Below are positions 53,661-61,778 of a DNA stretch of 64,000 nt, one piece after another. Source of the stretch: Stackebrandtia nassauensis DSM 44728. Lineage in GTDB: Bacteria; Actinomycetota; Actinomycetes; Mycobacteriales; Micromonosporaceae. The notes beneath the pieces were generated by a model. The model saw only the letters and a program-made list of their open reading frames with translations, searched no databases and had not been told where the DNA came from. The number at the start of each line of letters is the position of its first letter. Within the stretch, counting starts at the first letter, position 1. The stretch spans positions 6,014,001-6,078,000 of the forward strand of contig NC_013947.1 in NCBI RefSeq assembly GCF_000024545.1, given 5' to 3'. Position numbers and translations under genes: made by a program.

Positions 53661-54571
53661 GCGCTCATCGTGCCAGCGGGTCCGTCGCGCCGCAAACGCT
53701 TAGTCAGGCAGGCTCCGGCCCAGTAACCGGTGGCGATGAGGACACTGGCGGCCGTCAGGTTCAGCACGTGGCCGCCGTTCCAGTCGCCGCCGGCGACGCC
53801 CGCGGTCAGGTAGGCGACGAGCACGACCAGCGGCCCGGCCACCGACATCAGCGCGATCGCCGACCGGCAGCGGCGCATGTCGCGGCCCCAGCGCAGTTTG
53901 ATGCCCGCGACGCCCAGCGCCGCGCCGCACAGCACCGCGACCATGAGCAACAGCAGACTGCCCTGCAGGAACCGGTTCCCCGAACTCCACTGTGGCCCCG
54001 GGTCGAGGTGGGAGATCAACGGGGTGGCGCCCGGCGAGGTGCGCACCGACACCAACAGCAGCACCCACACCACGCCGACCCACGAGATCAGGCTCCAGGC
54101 CGCGGGTTTGGACCGCACCGCCGCCGCGCTGACGACGGCGCCGAGCACGACGCCCAGGCACACCAGCCGCAGCACCCGCGACTGCGACAGTTCACTGCCG
54201 TAGACCTGGGCCCAGGACGCGATCGCGGTGGCCACCGGCGCGGCCAGCAGCGCGCCGAAGGCCGCGGCCCCCGACAGCACCCACCGCATCCGGTGCCCGG
54301 GCACGGACTTGAGGAAGATGCGGGGCGCGGCGGCGGCCAGACACACGGCCACGGCGGCGATCCAGATGACGATCGCGGATTCGTCCACGGTGTCCTGTGC
54401 GGTGGCGCGGACGCCGCCCCGGCTGAACAGGATGCCGGTCAGGTCGGCCGCGAGCAGTTGCCCGATGCCCAGCAGGGCCGCGAGGATGCCCGCGGAACAC
54501 ACGGCCACCACACGCGGGTCTCGCATGGTGTCGCGTTTGCGCGGTGCCGTCGCGCGCCCTGTAACCGACAT
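53657..54571 (-). CDS. Multi-pass membrane protein of unknown function
   Basis: 304 residues from the ATG at 54571, chosen because the 50 codons before it look noncoding. About eight hydrophobic helices (VAVCSAGILAALLGIGQLLA, IVIWIAAVAVCLAAAAP, LVCLGVVLGAVVSAAAV, ISWVGVVWVLLLVSV and others) with short loops and no soluble domain or recognised motif. Coupled to the P-loop gene by a 4-nt overlap. No transport or enzyme motifs are visible. Confidence 0.75.
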   Translation of the reverse strand: MSVTGRATAPRKRDTMRDPRVVAVCSAGILAALLGIGQLLAADLTGILFSRGGVRATAQDTVDESAIVIWIAAVAVCLAAAAPRIFLKSVPGHRMRWVLSGAAAFGALLAAPVATAIASWAQVYGSELSQSRVLRLVCLGVVLGAVVSAAAVRSKPAAWSLISWVGVVWVLLLVSVRTSPGATPLISHLDPGPQWSSGNRFLQGSLLLLMVAVLCGAALGVAGIKLRWGRDMRRCRSAIALMSVAGPLVVLVAYLTAGVAGGDWNGGHVLNLTAASVLIATGYWAGACLTKRLRRDGPAGTMSA

Positions 54572-54667
54572 GCCACCAAATTTGGCCGATCGGCGGCAAT
54601 ATCTGGACACGCGAACGTCACATTTACGTTTCCGAATTGCTAGGGGACTGTCCGATGGCTGACAAAA

Positions 54668-54703
54668 CCCCGCCGCGACGCTTGCCCATGCGTCGCGGCG
54701 GGG
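54668..54703 (-). terminator. Hairpin 1: 14-bp stem with TTGCCCAT loop
   Basis: Perfect stem CCCCGCCGCGACGC/GCGTCGCGGCGGGG around an 8-base loop. On the minus strand the stem is followed by TTTT, so it can end a minus-strand transcript from the aminodeoxychorismate lyase gene 234 bp away. It is the last of three successive hairpins on that transcript. Confidence 0.7.
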
Positions 54704-54734
54704 AAAAGGGAGAGGGTCCACTTTATTTTTTTAG

Positions 54735-54771
54735 CGCCGGGGCGAGCCGTGCCCGATGGCTCACCCCGGCG
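54735..54771. other. Hairpin 2: 14-bp stem with GTGCCCGAT loop
   Basis: Arms CGCCGGGGCGAGCC (54735-54748) and GGCTCACCCCGGCG (54758-54771) pair with one mismatch around a 9-base loop. A TTTATTTTTTTA run lies just left of it on the plus strand. No gene overlaps. The loop shares TGCCC with hairpins 1 and 3. Confidence 0.65.
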
Positions 54772-54795
54772 ATGGTGCCCCCAGAGTCGTTCCGC

Positions 54796-54832
54796 GTCAA
54801 CCGATTCGAATGCCCGAAACGAATCGGTTAAC
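54796..54832. other. Hairpin 3: 13-bp stem with AATGCCCGAAA loop
   Basis: Arms GTCAACCGATTCG (54796-54808) and CGAATCGGTTAAC (54820-54832) pair with a single mismatch around an 11-base loop containing TGCCCG. It is more AT-rich than the other two hairpins. Together the three occupy 165 bp of the 366-bp gap between the membrane protein gene and the aminodeoxychorismate lyase gene; the rest of that gap shows nothing recognisable. Confidence 0.65.
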
Positions 54833-54937
54833 TTGTCGGCGTGACCGGAACTGATTATTACTATGCGGGCCACTCCTGAAATACCGCTTGGGACAGCCTG
54901 GGAATTGTCTGAGAGTTTCGGAGTTTTCCCGCGCGGG

Positions 54938-55783
54938 CTATTCCGGCGTCGGGAACCCGGCCAGTTTCTGCAGTTCGGCCGTGCGCGGGCTCTGGTTCAG
55001 CTCGACGTTGTCCAGCGAGCGGACCGGGGCCACGCCCCGCACCGAGGAGGTCATCCAGGCGCCGTCCACGGCGGTCAGGTCGGCGGGCCGGATCCGCTCC
55101 TCCCCCACCTTCAGCCCCAGCTCGTGGGCGTTCTCGAACAGGAACGCGGCGGTGGTGCCGATCAGGATCCCGGTGTCGGACGGCACCGTGTACAGCGTCT
55201 CGCCGTTGAGCCACACCAGCGTCGAGGTGGGGCCCTCGAGGAGGTAGCCGTCCTCCGAGGTCCACAGTGCGTCGTCATAGCCCTTGGACTGGGCGTAGCG
55301 GATCGCCGACATCGTGACCGCATACGAGGTGGTCTTGGCGCCGCCCAACAGCCACGGCGAGCGCGCCCGCGCGTCGGCCGGGTAGCCCAGCGACAGTTCC
55401 AGCAGCTTCAGCCCGTCGCGGCGGGCGTTGCGCTGCGAGTCGGGCACCGGGTTGAGGGTGGCCCACAGCGTCGGCGCGCTGCCGGTCTCCAGACCCCGGG
55501 TGCAGATCAGCCGCAGCGCGCCCTCGGATTCGGTGCCGAAGGCCGTCAACGCTTGCTCGCACAGTTCCCGGATCGAAGCCAACGACGGCAACTCGATGTC
55601 CATCTTCGCGGCTGAGCGCGCCATCCGCTCCAGGTGCGGCTCCAGCTGCCAGGCCACGCCCTGGCGCACGTTGATGGTTTCGAACAAGCCGTCCCCGCGC
55701 ACGGGTCCGAGGTCATCGGCCAGCAGGATCGGCTGGCTTGGGTCGACTACACCTTTTCCGAGTACCGCTACTACTTGAGCCAT
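54938..55783 (-). CDS. pabC: Aminodeoxychorismate lyase-like PLP enzyme (aminotransferase class IV)
   Basis: 281 residues, class IV fold. LADDLGPVRGDGLFETINV near residue 22, AKTTSYAVTM with the PLP-binding Lys near 150, DALWTSEDGYLLEGPTSTLVWL near 170, and the phosphate-binding TGILIGTTAAF near 205. This fits PabC, releasing p-aminobenzoate for folate, or a related branched-chain or D-amino acid aminotransferase. In actinobacteria this gene is commonly next to a Fur-family regulator and ygfZ, as here. Product assignment is moderate; fold is certain. Confidence 0.82.
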   Translation of the reverse strand: MAQVVAVLGKGVVDPSQPILLADDLGPVRGDGLFETINVRQGVAWQLEPHLERMARSAAKMDIELPSLASIRELCEQALTAFGTESEGALRLICTRGLETGSAPTLWATLNPVPDSQRNARRDGLKLLELSLGYPADARARSPWLLGGAKTTSYAVTMSAIRYAQSKGYDDALWTSEDGYLLEGPTSTLVWLNGETLYTVPSDTGILIGTTAAFLFENAHELGLKVGEERIRPADLTAVDGAWMTSSVRGVAPVRSLDNVELNQSPRTAELQKLAGFPTPE

Positions 55784-55820
55784 GGACGTGACAATACGCT
55801 GAGGTCATATCATCGAAGGC

Positions 55821-56252
55821 ATGTCGGTCGAAGGCTCGCAACTGGCCGAGGTGCTGCGCGCCCACGGGCTGCGGGTCACCGCGCAGCGCCAGCTAGTACT
55901 GGACGCGGTACGCGACCTCGGGCACGCGACCGCCGAGCGGGTGCACGAGGCGATCTGCGGCAAGGTCACCGGCGTCAACATCACCACCGTCTACCGCACC
56001 CTCGACCTGCTGGAGAGCCTCGGCCTGATCGCGCACACCCACCTGTCACACGGGGCGCCGGTCTATCACCTGGCCGGGAACCGGGGTCACGTCCACCTGG
56101 TGTGTCACCGGTGTGGCGCGGTCGACGAGATCGATCCGGAAGTCTTCGACGGGCTGCGGCGTTCACTGGAACAGCAGCGCGGTTTCCTGCTGGACGTGGG
56201 CCATGTCGCGCTGTTCGGCATCTGTGCGTCCTGCGAGAAAGCGAACTTATGA
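55821..56252 (+). CDS. Fur-family metalloregulator
   Basis: 143 residues. Winged helix (LRVTAQRQLVLDAVRDLGHATAERVHEAI, VNITTVYRTLDLLESLGLI) and dimerisation domain with HVHLVCHRCG and CASCEKANL, the two CxxC pairs of the structural zinc site, plus GHVHLV and GHVALFG His ligands for the sensing metal. Could be Fur, Zur or Nur; no adjacent metal transporter helps to decide. The promoter is shared with pabC, 37 bp away. Stop overlaps ygfZ start (ATGA). Confidence 0.9.
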   Translation: MSVEGSQLAEVLRAHGLRVTAQRQLVLDAVRDLGHATAERVHEAICGKVTGVNITTVYRTLDLLESLGLIAHTHLSHGAPVYHLAGNRGHVHLVCHRCGAVDEIDPEVFDGLRRSLEQQRGFLLDVGHVALFGICASCEKANL

Positions 56253-57283
56253 ACTCGATCCTGCTGTCGCGACCCGGTGCGGTGCGCGAACTGGAAGCCT
56301 CGACGGTGCCCTGGCACTACGGTGACCCGCTGCGCGAGCAGAAACACCTGGACTCCACCGGCGCCGTGGTGGAGCGGGACCGGGACCTGCTGGTGCTCAG
56401 CGGCCCGGAACGGTTGAGCTGGCTGCACTCCATCACCACCCAGCACCTGACCGAACTGGGCGACGAGCAGGGCACCGAGCTGCTGGTGTTGTCCCCCAAC
56501 GGCCACATCGAGCACCACGCCGCCGTGTTCAGCCTCGGCGACAAACTCTGGCTGGACACCGCCCCCGGCCAGGGCGCCGCGCTGCGCGACTTCCTGGCCA
56601 AGATGCGGTTCTTCGCGCAGGTCGAGATCGAGGAGGTCACCGACTTCGCGCTGCTGAGCGTCACCGGCCCCAGCGACCTCGCCGAACCCGACACCCTGGA
56701 GATCCCCGACGCGAAGTTCGCGGCCGGTTCGGTACCGCCCCGCCCCTCGTCGATCTTCGCCGGCCGCGCCCGCCCCGACGGCGGCTGGGAGCGCCGCACC
56801 GACACCGTCGGCCGCCCCACAGTGGACATACTGGTGCCACGGGACCAACTGGACGAGACCATCGCGGCGCTGGGCCTCCCGCTGGCGGGCACCTGGGCGT
56901 ACGACACGCTGCGGATCCCGCAGGGACTGCCCGCCTTCGGCGTCGACACCGACCACCGCACGATCCCGCACGAGGTGGTCTCGCTACTGGTCACCGCCGT
57001 CCACCTCGACAAGGGCTGCTACCGGGGCCAGGAGACCGTCGCCCGGGTCCACAACCTGGGCAAACCACCGCGCGCGACCTCAATCCTGCACCTGGACGGC
57101 ACCGAGGAACAGCCGCCGAAACCCGGCGACGAGGTCATGCTCGACGGCCGCGCCGTGGGCCGCGTCGGCACCGCCGGCCGCCATTACGAGGACGGCATGA
57201 TCGCGCTGGCCCTGTTGCGCCGCAACGTCCGCGACAAAACCGACGCCAAGCTCATGATCGGCGACTCCGCCGCCGCGCTGTGA
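56249..57283 (+). CDS. ygfZ: Folate-binding protein YgfZ
   Basis: 344 residues, start overlapping the Fur-family gene stop. GcvT-like fold with LVLSGPERLSWLHSITTQHL near 48, a long middle domain, and the diagnostic LDKGCYRGQETVAR (K-G-C-x-x-G-Q-E) near 255 whose Cys is essential in the family. YgfZ helps to repair or assemble Fe-S clusters in a tetrahydrofolate-dependent way. Length and motif are typical. Confidence 0.92.
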   Translation: MNSILLSRPGAVRELEASTVPWHYGDPLREQKHLDSTGAVVERDRDLLVLSGPERLSWLHSITTQHLTELGDEQGTELLVLSPNGHIEHHAAVFSLGDKLWLDTAPGQGAALRDFLAKMRFFAQVEIEEVTDFALLSVTGPSDLAEPDTLEIPDAKFAAGSVPPRPSSIFAGRARPDGGWERRTDTVGRPTVDILVPRDQLDETIAALGLPLAGTWAYDTLRIPQGLPAFGVDTDHRTIPHEVVSLLVTAVHLDKGCYRGQETVARVHNLGKPPRATSILHLDGTEEQPPKPGDEVMLDGRAVGRVGTAGRHYEDGMIALALLRRNVRDKTDAKLMIGDSAAAL

Positions 57284-57312
57284 GGTGCCCCGGCTCCGGG
57301 ATCCGGGGCACC
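57284..57312. terminator. Convergent terminator between ygfZ and the PLD gene
   Basis: Perfect 10-bp stem GGTGCCCCGG (57284-57293) with CCGGGGCACC (57303-57312), 9-base loop, starting right at the ygfZ stop. It probably serves both convergent genes. No T-tract. Confidence 0.65.
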
Positions 57313-57325
57313 GGTCCCAGAAGCG

Positions 57326-58501
57326 TCACGAGGTCCCGGAGGCCAGGCCGAACAGCTTGTCGAAGTAGACGCGGTACTCCTTGAAGACGAAGTAGTCCGT
57401 CACCCGCACCAGTGCCTCGTCGTTGGTGTCCAGCGAGGTGCCGGTGAGGTTGTGGGAGCCGGTGAACACCACGTCCTGCCACTTCCCGGCGTAGTACGCG
57501 TCGATCAGGATCAGTTTGTTGTGGGTGTTGGTGACCGTGCCGACCTTGGCGTCGCTGAGGTTGCCGCCGCTGTTGGACGACTGCACCCATTTCTCGGTGG
57601 TGCCGTCGGCGACGACGATCCGCACGTCGCAGCCCATGTCCTGTAGGTCGGCCAGCTTGTTGCGCACCGATTCGCGGGCCTGGGTGAACAGGCTCTGAGC
57701 GACCCAGATCTTGCGGTCGCTGTTGCCGTCGCCGTTGCCGTCGGTGCTGCACTTGGTGACGTTGCCGAGGACTCCCAGCACGTTGTCGGTGCCGCGCGGG
57801 TACACGTACGCCTTGGTGGCCGTGCTGGAGCCGTAGCCGACCTTGTCGTCGTCGTGCCAGGTGACGCCGTCATAGGTCCACGACTGGGCGTTCATCCGGT
57901 TCCAGTAGCCCTGGTAGTAGTCGTACAGCCCGGAGTCGGTGATCCGGATCAGGTTGTTGTACCAGCCGGTCTGGGCGGTGCTCAGGTTCGCCGACGACAG
58001 CACCGACTGTTTGACGCCGTCGATGTTGAACAGGTACAGCTTGTTGTGGTTGACGTTCGAGCCGATGCAGCCGTTGTCCGAACAGGACGTCACCGGGACG
58101 CCGCCGTCGCGCAGGACGGTGTACCCGGCATTGCCGTCGGTCTTGTTGTGCCCGTCCAGGACCACCTTGACGTCGACGCCCCGTTTCTTGGCGGCCACCA
58201 GGTCGTTGGCCAGTTCGGCGCGGGTCCAGGTGTACAGCGACACCCGGATGGAGTCGCCGGACTCGGCCGACCGCGTCAGTTCCCGCAGCCGGGTCTCGAT
58301 CAGCGGGTCGGAGCCGCCCGCCGGGTCGTTGAAGCACACTTCGTAGGCGCCCGAGGCGGTGCAGCCGCCCGCCCGGGTCGAGGCGTCGGCCTGGGCATAG
58401 GTCGTGGCGCCGACGGTGCCCGCCGCGACCACGGCGAGCGCGGACGCGTAGATCAGGGTCCGTTTGGTCCGGGAGCTGTGGTTCAGCCTGCGTAGTCGCA
58501 C
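57326..58501 (-). CDS. Secreted phospholipase D-like protein
   Basis: 391 residues from a GTG with GGAAGGA six bases upstream. Basic start then a hydrophobic signal (TLIYASALAVVAAGTVG). Two PLD catalytic blocks: VNHNKLYLFN near 163 and THNKLILID near 325, each with His-x-Lys and followed by SxxN-type segments (SSANLS, GSHNLTG). The Asp of the first HKD block is in NID, so slightly offset. Acts outside the cell on phosphodiesters, possibly phospholipid or wall polymer. Converges with ygfZ. Confidence 0.88.
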   Translation of the reverse strand: MRLRRLNHSSRTKRTLIYASALAVVAAGTVGATTYAQADASTRAGGCTASGAYEVCFNDPAGGSDPLIETRLRELTRSAESGDSIRVSLYTWTRAELANDLVAAKKRGVDVKVVLDGHNKTDGNAGYTVLRDGGVPVTSCSDNGCIGSNVNHNKLYLFNIDGVKQSVLSSANLSTAQTGWYNNLIRITDSGLYDYYQGYWNRMNAQSWTYDGVTWHDDDKVGYGSSTATKAYVYPRGTDNVLGVLGNVTKCSTDGNGDGNSDRKIWVAQSLFTQARESVRNKLADLQDMGCDVRIVVADGTTEKWVQSSNSGGNLSDAKVGTVTNTHNKLILIDAYYAGKWQDVVFTGSHNLTGTSLDTNDEALVRVTDYFVFKEYRVYFDKLFGLASGTS

Positions 58502-58624
58502 TGGGGGTCCTTCCATCCGGGGACAGCCGTCATCGGCTCGCCCGGGGTCAGACTCGCGCCGCGCTGCATGGGAACCGCACACGTTGACCCGGGCAACTCG
58601 TGCCGCTACCCTTGGGCCCCCGTT

Positions 58625-58640
58625 GAGTAATCGATTACTC
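58625..58640. promoter_or_regulatory. Palindromic operator candidate GAGTAATCGATTACTC
   Basis: Perfect 16-bp palindrome 36 bp before the DUF4185 gene, in the 175-bp divergent region. Its 12-bp core GTAATCGATTAC is identical to that at 4570-4581. It has the shape of a LacI-family operator, which often controls sugar-related secreted proteins. Confidence 0.5.
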
Positions 58641-58676
58641 GAACCCGGCCCATCATCATCCCGACGAGGAAAACCC

Positions 58677-60353
58677 ATGGTGCGACCACATTCCCCGACC
58701 GTCCGAAACGGCGCGGTGGCGTTCGCGCTCGTGGCACTGGCCGCCACGGCGATCACCCACACCGCGTCCGCCGACCCCGCGAAGCCGAAGGCCGACGCCC
58801 CGCCCGACAGCGAGTTCTTCGCGACCGCCGAGGTCGACTCCGCCGCCACGATCGGCGCTCCCGCCCAGGGCGACAACGTCAATCACGGCGACCTGTGGCC
58901 CAACTGCTGGGGCGACGACGACGAGGTCTACACCGCCTACGGCGACGGTGTCGGTTTCGGCGGCGAGTTCTCCGACATCGGCGTCGCCAAGATCTCCGGC
59001 GACCCCGGTCAGCTGGCCGGTTCGCAGCTGGCCACCGACGTCGGCCAGGTCTGGACCGCCGACCACAACCGCAAACCGACCGGCATGGCCTGCGTCGGCG
59101 ACACGCTCTATCTGGCCGTGCAGGATCTCGCGCTCGACTTCAACGACGCCCCGGCCGCGACCATCGCCAAGTCCACCGACCGGGGTAAGACCTGGGAGTG
59201 GGACCGGCAGGCGCCCATGTTCGGCGACAGCGCCTTCACCACGATCATGTTCCTGGACTACGGCAAGGGCTATTCCGAGGCGCCCGACGACTACGTCTAC
59301 GCCTACGGCCTGGACCACAACTGGCGCGACTCCTTCAACGACCGGGTGCCCGATCCGGTGGACCTGTACCTGGGTCGGGTGCCGCGCGATTCCGTCATGG
59401 ACCGCGCGAAGTGGGAGTTCGCCAGCGGTCTCGACGGTTCCGGCGAGCCGACCTGGTCGGGTGACATCGCGGCGCGCGAGCCGGTGCTGCACGACGACCG
59501 GCACATCTACCAGGAAGTCTTCACCGACGGCCGGGTCGAGAACACCACGGTCCTGGGTCAGGGCGGCGTCGTCTACAACAAGGGGCTGGACCGGTACCTG
59601 TACACGTCGTGGACGGAGTACACCTTCGAGTTCTACGAGTCGCCGACGCCGTGGGGGCCGTGGAAACGCTTCGACAGCAAGGATTTCGGCGGCTACACCT
59701 GGACCCACACCAAACACGGCGGTTACGCGACCACGATCCCGTCGAAGTACATCAGCGCCGACGGCAAGTCGATGTGGTTGCAGTCCAACGTGTGTCCGTG
59801 CGGCGGCGGTTTCCCCGACGGCGACCACTGGGCCTACACGTTCTCGTTGCGGCAGCTGAAGCTGGAGCCGTTCGTGGCCTCCGAACCCGACAACGGCGCC
59901 GATCCGGGCCGCAACCTCGCCGTCGAGACCGGCACGGTCACCGAGGAACGGGCGACGCATTTCGGCAACGACGCCTATTACAACGACGGCGACCGTTCCC
60001 AGTCGGACGACGACTGGAACGACGAACGCAAGCCGGACAGCTGGTGGGGCTACACCTGGCCGAAGCAGTACACGATGGACAAAGTCGTGTACACCACCGG
60101 GAAGATGTTCGGCGACGGTGGCTGGTTCGCGTCCGACCTTCGGGTGCAGGTCCGCCAGGACCACAAGTGGGTCGACGCCGGGCAGCCGACGATCTCGCCC
60201 GCCTACCCGTACGACGCCTCCGCCGGTCCGAACAAGACCTACACCATCGACTTCCCGGCGATCGCCGGTGACGGGGTGCGCGTCATCGGCGCGCCCGGCG
60301 GCGACCGCACTTTCACGTCCATAGGGGAACTGGAGGTCTATCACGCCGGGTGA
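58677..60353 (+). CDS. Secreted DUF4185 protein with C-terminal galactose-binding-like domain
   Basis: 558 residues; CGAGGA seven bases before the ATG. Sec signal ending TASA-DP near 33. Residues 60-420 resemble DUF4185 proteins, a five-bladed propeller group near glycosidases (LWPNCWGDDDEVYTAYGDG, STDRGKTWEWD, PWGPWKRFDSKDF, GGYATTIPSKYIS). Residues 430-558 look like an F5/8-type discoidin/CBM32 sugar-binding domain (WWGYTWPKQYTMDKVVYTTG, VRVIGAPGGDRTFTSIGELEVY). Probably binds or cuts an extracellular carbohydrate. Divergent from the PLD gene. Confidence 0.8.
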   Translation: MVRPHSPTVRNGAVAFALVALAATAITHTASADPAKPKADAPPDSEFFATAEVDSAATIGAPAQGDNVNHGDLWPNCWGDDDEVYTAYGDGVGFGGEFSDIGVAKISGDPGQLAGSQLATDVGQVWTADHNRKPTGMACVGDTLYLAVQDLALDFNDAPAATIAKSTDRGKTWEWDRQAPMFGDSAFTTIMFLDYGKGYSEAPDDYVYAYGLDHNWRDSFNDRVPDPVDLYLGRVPRDSVMDRAKWEFASGLDGSGEPTWSGDIAAREPVLHDDRHIYQEVFTDGRVENTTVLGQGGVVYNKGLDRYLYTSWTEYTFEFYESPTPWGPWKRFDSKDFGGYTWTHTKHGGYATTIPSKYISADGKSMWLQSNVCPCGGGFPDGDHWAYTFSLRQLKLEPFVASEPDNGADPGRNLAVETGTVTEERATHFGNDAYYNDGDRSQSDDDWNDERKPDSWWGYTWPKQYTMDKVVYTTGKMFGDGGWFASDLRVQVRQDHKWVDAGQPTISPAYPYDASAGPNKTYTIDFPAIAGDGVRVIGAPGGDRTFTSIGELEVYHAG

Positions 60354-60453
60354 CGACGGCACACCGGGCACGGCACCTGCTACCGGCCGGTACCGCGCCT
60401 GGTGTTCACCAACGATTCATATGGGTGTTTTGTGGGACGCTTAGCGTGGCGCT

Positions 60454-61719
60454 ATGGCGACTTCACCGTCAGAGGGATGGTTCGCCGCCCAGGCGTCCAC
60501 CACGACACCGCCACCCGACCTCACCGTTGAATGGCGGGGCCGCACGTACCCCGCCGCGCCGGTCGCTTCCGGCGCGGCTTTCGAACTGTTCAGTGCCGAA
60601 GCCGTCCAGGGGTTCTCGCTCAACCCGAGGCCCGGCGCCACCCATCCTTACCGGACCTTCGTCCATGCCCGCGACATCCGTGGCGACGGGGCCCCGGTCC
60701 TGTCGGCCCCCGACGCGCCACTGGTGGTCCCACTGGCCGACGGGTTGAACCTGCCCGAGATCCACCGGCTCTGCCAGTCGCCCTTTGGGGGGCGCGCCGA
60801 GGCGGCGCTGGTGTCCACTGTACGGGAAAGTGCCCGGATCACCTACGGCACCAAGATGATCAAGTCCCTGTCCCCGCACCAGGCGGCCCGGCTGCTGCTG
60901 TCGCCGCCGTGCGTGTGGGGTGTGTGCTTCCGCGAACACGACACCGCGCACCTGCGCACCCCCGAGGAGCGCCGGGTGCTCGACGGCGATCCGCATCCCG
61001 GCGACGAGGCCACCTTCGCGCTGCGCTGGCGCGCCAGTGACCCACTCGACTACGTCGTTCCATCCATAGAGGACTATCCCGGGCTGGTGGGCATGCCCGC
61101 CTCCGACCGCCGGGGTCCCCCGGTGCTGGGCACCGGTTTCGTCCCGTCAAGCCTGCACCTGATCCCCGAGTTCCTCACCGCCGACTTCGGCGACCTGCCG
61201 TTGCCGGATCGCAGCGAGATCCTCATGTACACCCCCGAGGGCTCGGAGATCGTCGCGTACCAGTACCTCAGCGAACGGGCGGCCTGGACGCTGATGGCGG
61301 GGCGGCAGTGGCGGCACCTGCTGTCGGCGCTGCCGGGCATCCGGCCGGGCCAGGAGTGGTTCCCGGTGCCCGCCGACGCCCACATCGGACTGTTCGGTTC
61401 CTGCAACGGCCGCACCTATCCCGCGGTGGCCGATCCGCCGCACGAGTTCCGGGTCCGCGCCAAGTCGGCGGCGGCCCGGTTCGTGGTCTCCGACGTGGTC
61501 CGCACGGGTCTGTCGACGGTGTGGCGCGACAGCGAATGCGCCATCGCGGGCAGCGACGACGACTGGGTCAGGCTGCGGTTGCGGTTCCCCAGCGAGGCAA
61601 CGGTCGTGGACACCGGCGCCGAGTGCGTCGAACGCGGCGTCTACGAGTGCTGGGCACCCAGCCGGGAACTGGGCGAGGTCGTCCAGCACGAGTACCGCTA
61701 CGCCGGAACCAAGAACTAG
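60454..61719 (+). CDS. Protein of unknown function
   Basis: 421 residues, no signal peptide, membrane helix or domain I recognise. The sequence is balanced and has normal codon bias with high GC third positions, so it is a real gene. Visible features: an N-terminal WRGRTYPAAPVASG strand region, GTKMIKSLSPHQAARLLLSPPCVWG mid-way, FVPSSLHLIPEFLTADFGD, and a matching GRTYPAVADPPHEF segment near residue 325 that echoes the N-terminal GRTYPAAP, hinting at an internal repeat. Between the DUF4185 gene and ponA, transcribed alone. Confidence 0.75.
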   Translation: MATSPSEGWFAAQASTTTPPPDLTVEWRGRTYPAAPVASGAAFELFSAEAVQGFSLNPRPGATHPYRTFVHARDIRGDGAPVLSAPDAPLVVPLADGLNLPEIHRLCQSPFGGRAEAALVSTVRESARITYGTKMIKSLSPHQAARLLLSPPCVWGVCFREHDTAHLRTPEERRVLDGDPHPGDEATFALRWRASDPLDYVVPSIEDYPGLVGMPASDRRGPPVLGTGFVPSSLHLIPEFLTADFGDLPLPDRSEILMYTPEGSEIVAYQYLSERAAWTLMAGRQWRHLLSALPGIRPGQEWFPVPADAHIGLFGSCNGRTYPAVADPPHEFRVRAKSAAARFVVSDVVRTGLSTVWRDSECAIAGSDDDWVRLRLRFPSEATVVDTGAECVERGVYECWAPSRELGEVVQHEYRYAGTKN

Positions 61720-61778
61720 CCTCGCCGCGGTTGGATTTCCCGCGACGTGTAGTCGCGGCAGTCCGGCCGCGGCCGCCG

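Noticed and set aside
54735-54771. Hairpin 2 as a normal intrinsic terminator
   Set aside because: The T-run lies before the stem on the plus strand and reads as A on the minus strand, so neither direction has the stem-then-T order.
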